Source: a virus
Reading direction: 5' to 3' (one strand)
IMG/VR virus record: IMGVR_UViG_3300028840_001461
Span: 1 to 47,308 of that record
Length of the DNA stretch: 47,308 nt
The translations under genes and the position numbers were made by a program. The number at the start of each line of letters is the position of its first letter. Positions within the stretch are counted from its first letter, which is position 1. The notes beneath the pieces were generated by a model. It saw only the letters and a list, made by a program, of their open reading frames with translations, did no database searches and had not been told where the DNA came from. Of this stretch, positions 42,525-47,308 are shown one piece after another.

Positions 42525-45367
42525 GATGTCGTTACCGTAAGATGTGTGTCATCTGCGGTTCCATTGCTAAATTTATACGTAATTACATCGCCATTTGTAT
42601 CAGCTGCCAGTAGATTTACTTTATAAATGCCGCTTCCAACCTCTGATATTGAGCCTGAAATTGGCCCGAAAGGTGCGCCGTCAATGCTTCGCTCCCCTGT
42701 CACGACAATGCCAGGAGCTGGAGTCACATGATCAGAAGCAAGCACCATTAAAAACTCTAAGTTGCTGAAGGCCTGATTCTTTTGTACTCCATCCGTTAGC
42801 GTTCTCGTTGTTGACGCCCACACTTTATCTGCTGATGCTTGAGTTATAACTACACCGCTTGTGCCGGTATCGTCTAAGATGTCAGCTGTGTTCTGAGTGT
42901 TATCATCGTAAACAACAGCAACAGCCCCGCCAGAATTATCAGTTACTTTGAAATTACCACGCACATATATTGTTCCACCGGTACAGCTCGCAGCAATTAC
43001 AAGCTGTCCATTACCCTCCAGAGACATTGTGTCTGTGCCGGTCGCACCATAGTTACGAACCTCTACGCCCCCAGAATAGCGCCTCATAGATAGCCCTGTA
43101 TTGCCAACTGCCGCCCCAAAATCTATGATAGGTGTTGGGCTTCCAGGAACTTGAGAGTAACAATCTGAGAGCGTGTAGTTCGCTGCTGCGGTTAGCGTTA
43201 GAGTCCCTCCAAGGCCGCAAAATTTTAGATGCGCTTGGCCAAGAGAGCCAGATACAAATTCACAATCTACAAAATGCACCTCTCCTGCTGGTGATGTAGC
43301 GGTTCCAGTTACAGACTGAGCCCCGATGAACTCAGACTCAGAAACGTCTTGACCACCTAAAGCCAACGAATACCCCACACCTCTAAAAACCTGATCTGTT
43401 TGAGATGCCGTTAACGTTATGCTAGATCCTGGGGCAACCTCGAATCTGGATAATGTTAGACTCGCAGCAAGAGTGTTCGCGTCTGCCATCCCATCTACTG
43501 GGTTGAGGATTGTTCCGCTCTCATAATCCGTAGTTCCTCCTGCGCCATTAATAGTGTCGATGAATATTGCGCCACCTTCGTACGAACCAAATTCCTGTAA
43601 ATCCCTGAGACGCTTTCCTGATGAGTTGGAGATATTGTGAGTCCCACCTGTTAAAACCTCATCCCAAGTCTTGTCAACAATATCATCAACCTGGAGCGCT
43701 CCATCACTATTTACTGTCGGGCTGCCGGTTAAATTATTAACGATGTTTTTATATGTGCCTCTAATTTCAACAGAAGCATCGGCACCATTTAGGGTTACAG
43801 TTCCAAGCGTTCCTCCTACTGTAACAACGTCACCAGCTTCTAGACCGCTTAGCGTTATTCCGCCAGCCCAATTACGGTACTGCAGAGTTATTGTTTGACC
43901 AGCCGTCTTAGTAAAAGTAGGGGCTCCAGCCCCGGCAACCTTGCTATAACAATTATGATAGTTATAGTCCCCTGCTAAGGTGTGTGTTGTTGTCCCAATA
44001 AACCCGCAAAAATCGCCATGCATCAATTGCCCGGTAACGTCTGTTAAGTCGCAGCCATCGAAATGCATTTCTCCAGATGCAGCAGTTCCTGTCCCTGTAA
44101 CCTCCGCGCCCACGATTTGAATATCAACACAGCTTTGGCCGCCAAGATCTAGAGCCCAGTTATCCCCAAAATATGACTCATTATCTGAATTAGCTGTAAA
44201 AGTAATTGACGACCCATTGATCATATGGAAGTCGGTTAGCTGGGTAGTTCCAGACAGCGTCTTCGCGGCAGCCAGCGTTGATACTGGATTAGTAGCCACC
44301 CCATCTACGCCAGGAATTGTTCCCGTATTAGATATTGATGTGTTTATCCATACTCTGCCGTTCTCATATCCGCTAGAGCCCTGATTGAACTCTACAAATA
44401 CCTGATCTATATAAATATTGGCGTTAGTTAATGCAGTATCTGAAACTCCATTATCATTGTACAAGCGGAGTCGTATGTCACCGAGGTTAGCTCCTGTTCC
44501 AACCATCGTGATAAAGGCATCAAAAGGGAGCACCTCATTTGTAGCGCCCCCTTTTCCATTCCAAGTCCCTACGGTAACCCATGCAGGAGTTCCGGCTTGA
44601 GCATCCCATATTTGCACCCGAACAGCATCATTTAACCCAGTTATATAACCTGTTATCTTAACGCCAGAAGGGGAGCCTGCCCCGATATTTGTGGTCAGTT
44701 CAGCTTCGAACCCTCCGCTTACAGAATCCCAATACATATAAACGCCATCAAGGGCTGCAGTGTCTGTGTAGCTTCCTCCGGTTGTAGTTGCCGGTGTTGT
44801 TAAAACTTCCCCGGTAAACACTTTATTTGAAGCCGAACCTGTATTAGGAAGACCAGCCAACTGGTCTTGAGTTGCAGGGAAAGTTCCTCCGGCCAACCCA
44901 GTAGTATCATATTGCAGCTCTAAATTATCAGCAGCTGTGGTGTCGCCGCTGATCTGGGTTATGTTTACATCAAGGAGGTCTCCACCATCAATCAATGCGT
45001 TATTAAGCGCAGCCGCCCTAAACCCATACCTAGGGCTTGCCCAGCTTAGAACACCGGTGCACTCGCCTGTAAACCATCCAGTGCCTTCGGTATCGTTGTT
45101 GATTGACGCGCCACCTGTTGCGGGTATTTCGATCTTGTACATACCCCCGCCAACATGCGTCCAGTCATAATCCCCGGCAGTTGTTGGGGTTACTGCTGTT
45201 TGTGTTACGACGCCCGCCGATGTTTCGAAGTTCCACCTCAGGTCCATGCCCGCCTGGTTATATACAATGCCAGTCTCTGTCGTAACAAAGTCTGTAGAGT
45301 CTTTCAACGCCAAGGTGTTAACGAAAACCTCTACCGCCGTATCCACGTCGATCCACATATCAGGCAT
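42521..45367 (-). CDS. Large tail/receptor-binding protein with duplicated beta-helix domain
   Basis: 948 residues. First ~130 residues are a beta-rich head (MWIDVDTAVEVFVNTLALKD ... GGMYKIEIPATGG), typical of proteins binding the tail. Two similar ~190-residue sections start YENGRVWINTSISNTGT and YEGGAIFIDTINGAGGT and end near DCYSQV/NCYSKV, consistent with a duplicated beta-helix. C-terminal ~75 residues are Ig-like (TGERSIDGAPFGPISGSISE). No catalytic pair recognised. Likely attachment to the host surface. Confidence 0.72.
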   Translation of the reverse strand: MPDMWIDVDTAVEVFVNTLALKDSTDFVTTETGIVYNQAGMDLRWNFETSAGVVTQTAVTPTTAGDYDWTHVGGGMYKIEIPATGGASINNDTEGTGWFTGECTGVLSWASPRYGFRAAALNNALIDGGDLLDVNITQISGDTTAADNLELQYDTTGLAGGTFPATQDQLAGLPNTGSASNKVFTGEVLTTPATTTGGSYTDTAALDGVYMYWDSVSGGFEAELTTNIGAGSPSGVKITGYITGLNDAVRVQIWDAQAGTPAWVTVGTWNGKGGATNEVLPFDAFITMVGTGANLGDIRLRLYNDNGVSDTALTNANIYIDQVFVEFNQGSSGYENGRVWINTSISNTGTIPGVDGVATNPVSTLAAAKTLSGTTQLTDFHMINGSSITFTANSDNESYFGDNWALDLGGQSCVDIQIVGAEVTGTGTAASGEMHFDGCDLTDVTGQLMHGDFCGFIGTTTHTLAGDYNYHNCYSKVAGAGAPTFTKTAGQTITLQYRNWAGGITLSGLEAGDVVTVGGTLGTVTLNGADASVEIRGTYKNIVNNLTGSPTVNSDGALQVDDIVDKTWDEVLTGGTHNISNSSGKRLRDLQEFGSYEGGAIFIDTINGAGGTTDYESGTILNPVDGMADANTLAASLTLSRFEVAPGSSITLTASQTDQVFRGVGYSLALGGQDVSESEFIGAQSVTGTATSPAGEVHFVDCEFVSGSLGQAHLKFCGLGGTLTLTAAANYTLSDCYSQVPGSPTPIIDFGAAVGNTGLSMRRYSGGVEVRNYGATGTDTMSLEGNGQLVIAASCTGGTIYVRGNFKVTDNSGGAVAVVYDDNTQNTADILDDTGTSGVVITQASADKVWASTTRTLTDGVQKNQAFSNLEFLMVLASDHVTPAPGIVVTGERSIDGAPFGPISGSISEVGSGIYKVNLLAADTNGDVITYKFSNGTADDTHLTVTTS

Positions 45368-45378
45368 TCATGTATCTC

Positions 45379-46116
45379 CTAGTGATGCTGCGCATAGTAA
45401 TACCATGGGCTTCCTGCCACAGCCGTGATGCCTGGCGAATATTGAGCAGGGTAGTGATAAAAAACCTGAGGATGAAGCGCATCTGATACCCCCGTTCTAG
45501 ACACCGTTCGGCCCGCTTGACGCTCTACATTGTCATTTGTTGTCCACGCCGGGAAGTATAGCTGCCTGCCGTGGGGGTAGAACGATGGAGATGCGCCGTT
45601 AGAGTATGCCTCTATAAATTTTGAACTCACCAAACTGTTGTACACTGCATGCTCTGCGGAATCGACGTTCAATGGGGTAGCGGCCCAATCGCTACTAGCA
45701 CCTATGAATATTTTGCTAGTACTGTTAGCGATCACGATGTTGTTGCTCGCGAGCCACGGGGTGACAGACTGCGCAGAATTATCGACATATATATTAATAA
45801 ACGGGGTTCCGCCATTTCGGTCATATTCACAAACTATTCTGTGTGTGCTGTTTGTCGATATAGCGCCCGCACTTGTTTGCCGTCCAAATTTCGCCGAACC
45901 ACCCCCTTCTACGACGAAACCTAAAGCGCCGCTGCCTAGGTGCTGCAGCAGATATGACTGGTCAGAACCTTTCCCCCATTGCCCGAAAACCCCAGCACCA
46001 CTCAGAGTGCTAGTCGTGCGGATTGTTATAACGGCGGTCATAACATCTCCGGCAATCGATAACGATGTGCCGAATGTTATACCGTTTGAAACCGTTGATC
46101 CGCAGTTCTGAGCCAT
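45379..46116 (-). CDS. LamG-like (concanavalin-type) virion protein
   Basis: 245 residues. STLSGAGVFGQWGKGSDQSY, HRIVCEYDRNGGTPFINIYVDN and FIGASSDW, then AEHAVYNSLVSSKFIEAYSN follow a jelly-roll of the laminin-G/concanavalin type, which often binds sugars. The C-terminal part, GRTVSRTGVSDALHPQVFYH, is short and basic. Stop-start overlap with the gene upstream. Probable receptor-binding or decoration protein. Confidence 0.68.
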   Translation of the reverse strand: MAQNCGSTVSNGITFGTSLSIAGDVMTAVITIRTTSTLSGAGVFGQWGKGSDQSYLLQHLGSGALGFVVEGGGSAKFGRQTSAGAISTNSTHRIVCEYDRNGGTPFINIYVDNSAQSVTPWLASNNIVIANSTSKIFIGASSDWAATPLNVDSAEHAVYNSLVSSKFIEAYSNGASPSFYPHGRQLYFPAWTTNDNVERQAGRTVSRTGVSDALHPQVFYHYPAQYSPGITAVAGSPWYYYAQHH

Positions 46117-46610
46117 TAGGTTTCTCTGATCTCAAAACCCCATAGCTGGGCATCCCCAGTCATAGTGTCGGAAACGTTATCGGCGTCCCGGGTTACACGC
46201 ACATGGAAAATTTCTCCCGCTGCTGTGCTGTCCATCTGCGCACCGTCAGTGAAGGTGATTTCACTATAAACGCACTCCCCAGAGGCGCTTGCCGTTGTGT
46301 CTGTCACTGCTTGCGCCGTGGCGAATGATTTTGTATCAATATCGTCGGCGTCATCAGAAAACGATTTGAATGCGAAATCCCATACAACATCTCCGGTCGT
46401 TGCAGTAGTTGCGGACCAAACAAGAGAAACAGTAACCCCTCCACCTGAATAGCTTCGTGGCATGATACACACAAAATCGATACTCTCATCTGTCGTATCA
46501 TCAAATGCATACAGCAGGGTGTCAGCTCGCGGTGTCGGGGTAGCACTATTGCTAGAAAGCATCTGCGCAGCTGCTGCGCCATACGGTACTAATGTGTCGC
46601 CGCTACTCAT
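46116..46610 (-). CDS. Tail-region structural protein, beta-rich
   Basis: 164 residues. MSSGDTLVPYGAAAAQMLSS and CIMPRSYSGGGVTVSLVWSA, then FHVRVTRDADNVSDTMTGDA: a beta-sandwich pattern seen in phage proteins next to receptor-binding proteins. Overlaps both neighbours. No enzymatic motif. Confidence 0.65.
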   Translation of the reverse strand: MSSGDTLVPYGAAAAQMLSSNSATPTPRADTLLYAFDDTTDESIDFVCIMPRSYSGGGVTVSLVWSATTATTGDVVWDFAFKSFSDDADDIDTKSFATAQAVTDTTASASGECVYSEITFTDGAQMDSTAAGEIFHVRVTRDADNVSDTMTGDAQLWGFEIRET

Positions 46611-46969
46611 GATGCGCCCCTTATGGCGTTCACGACTTCAGCGCGTGTAATCCGCTGGTCTTGCGGGAGACGCTGGTTAATCACAGATATCAAGCTATCA
46701 ACAACAGACATTAAATCCCCGCTCTCTACCGCATTAGCCCGCTCGTTACGAATAGTATTGGCAGAGGCGGCATCAACAGCGTTACGCTCGGCCAGTGTCA
46801 TCTCAATAACAGACTTGCCTGCTATTTTCCGGTATTGCTGAGGTATTGCCTCTATCGCCTCGACATCCAAATCAACAGCTTTGCTCTTCAAAACCATATG
46901 ATCAGGGTATAAAGCTGCGTCGACAGAATAACGTATCTGTTTTGTTTCGCGATCAATCACTATCGCCAT
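46607..46969 (-). CDS. First gene of the late minus operon, unknown function
   Basis: 120 residues: MAIVIDRETKQIRYSVDAAL, then helical SVIEMTLAERNAVDAASANT and VDSLISVINQRLPQDQRITR. The start lies ~30 bases from the promoter at 46998-47026. C-terminal half is a typical helical domain of tail-fibre-associated proteins. Confidence 0.65.
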   Translation of the reverse strand: MAIVIDRETKQIRYSVDAALYPDHMVLKSKAVDLDVEAIEAIPQQYRKIAGKSVIEMTLAERNAVDAASANTIRNERANAVESGDLMSVVDSLISVINQRLPQDQRITRAEVVNAIRGAS

Positions 46970-46997
46970 AATTCACCTGGGCCTAGATATTTACTAC

Positions 46998-47026
46998 ATT
47001 TTAGCCTATCCACGCTTGACCTTCAA
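46998..47026 (-). promoter_or_regulatory. Candidate late promoter
   Basis: Minus strand TTGAAG (47021-47026), spacer of 17, TAAAAT (46998-47003). It lies between the 117-bp repeat and the first gene of the tail/head operon. Confidence 0.65.
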
Positions 47027-47051
47027 TGTACTTTACGCTACGCGGATTATT

Positions 47052-47168
47052 TGTCTTTTTATGCCCTAATAGGGATAATATCGGACAAAATCAGGGGTTA
47101 AGCCTATGATTCTATTAGCTTGAGGGGTGCATTTAATACACCCCACTTTGGGGTCTAACCCTATGTTA
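47052..47168 (-). repeat. 117-bp repeat, copy 2 (inverted partner at 32376-32492)
   Basis: Same sequence as 32376-32492 on the opposite strand, 2 mismatches. It begins 5 bases after the stop of the truncated minus gene at 47174, as copy 1 begins at a gene stop. With the preceding bases it reads ATATAAC-N5-GTTAGAC. Confidence 0.9.
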
Positions 47169-47173
47169 TATTG

Positions 47174-47308
47174 CTACTCAATAATGTCTGCACCGCCGTC
47201 AATGTAATTATTCGACCAATCCGTCCAGTATGAATTTATGAGATCTTCTCGCTCCTCGTCAGTCTCACACTCTGCCCATTCCGTGTCGTCAATCTCGATA
47301 ATGTCTTC
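47174..47308 (-). CDS. Acidic protein C-terminus (cut by window edge)
   Basis: Only the last ~44 residues are visible: EDIIEIDDTEWAECETDEER, then EDLINSYWTDWSNNYIDGGADI and stop. Very acidic with several Trp. The start is beyond the window. Like gene 32262-32378, its end abuts the 117-bp repeat. Not identified. Confidence 0.6.
   Translation of the reverse strand, partial: EDIIEIDDTEWAECETDEEREDLINSYWTDWSNNYIDGGADIIE

Noticed and set aside
1-47308. tRNA, rRNA or integron integrase (IntI) gene
   Set aside because: None was recognised on either strand; in particular no tyrosine recombinase R..H.R..Y pattern was seen.

Overview
The window is part of the genome of a tailed, probably short-tailed (podovirus-type) bacteriophage of a Gram-negative host. 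The evidence is a complete virion morphogenesis programme on the minus strand: TerS, a ~718-residue portal, scaffold, major capsid, gp4-like and gp10-like head-tail proteins, three ejection-type proteins, tail/receptor-binding proteins, TerL and a holin. A block of small phage early genes lies on the plus strand. No integrase, repressor of CI size, tRNA or complete DNA polymerase is visible. Both window ends cut genes (a DnaC-like loader at the left, an unidentified gene at the right), so this is not shown to be a complete genome.

Layout. 1-1757 (minus): DnaC-like loader, DUF1376-type replication protein and a GIY-YIG nuclease. 1974-4082 (minus): a run of small genes separated by integron-type attC sites (array A), starting at a divergent promoter/operator at 4108-4178 and ending in a terminator. 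4198-9538 (plus): early genes, many small and zinc-binding, with Lar-like, NinB-like, Ref-like and DUF1064 nuclease-like products. 9535-11739 (minus): lipase, holin, membrane protein, basic peptide and HNH homing endonuclease. 11846-27443 (minus): TerL back to the major capsid and its companion. 27444-32748 (plus): an accessory island placed between the scaffold/portal side and the capsid side of the head operon. It carries a PAPS-reductase-like protein, then array B with six attC sites and genes including an MT-A70 adenine methyltransferase and a DUF3268-like zinc protein. 32749-38455 (minus): head genes, a GroES-like co-chaperonin, an ADP-ribosyltransferase-like protein and the portal. 38595-40282 (plus): a second small accessory island. 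40269-46969 (minus): TerS and tail/receptor-binding proteins. A 117-bp repeat occurs at 32376-32492 and, inverted, at 47052-47168 with 2 mismatches.

The most unusual feature is the pair of cassette arrays. Each short gene, or gene pair, ends in or just before an imperfect inverted repeat that starts with RYYYAAC-like and ends with GTTRRRY-like 7-mers. The arms pair imperfectly with unpaired bases, as attC sites do. Ten such sites are well supported: four in array A and six in array B, always in the orientation of the genes. An eleventh is weak. No integron integrase is present, so these are CALIN-like arrays in a phage. Three long attC sites (123-134 bp) also contain the ribosome binding site and start codon of the next gene in their loops, so the start of that protein would be encoded by the recombination site. 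I infer that cassettes were captured from a host integron in trans and that phage promoters express them. The sequence alone does not prove mobility.
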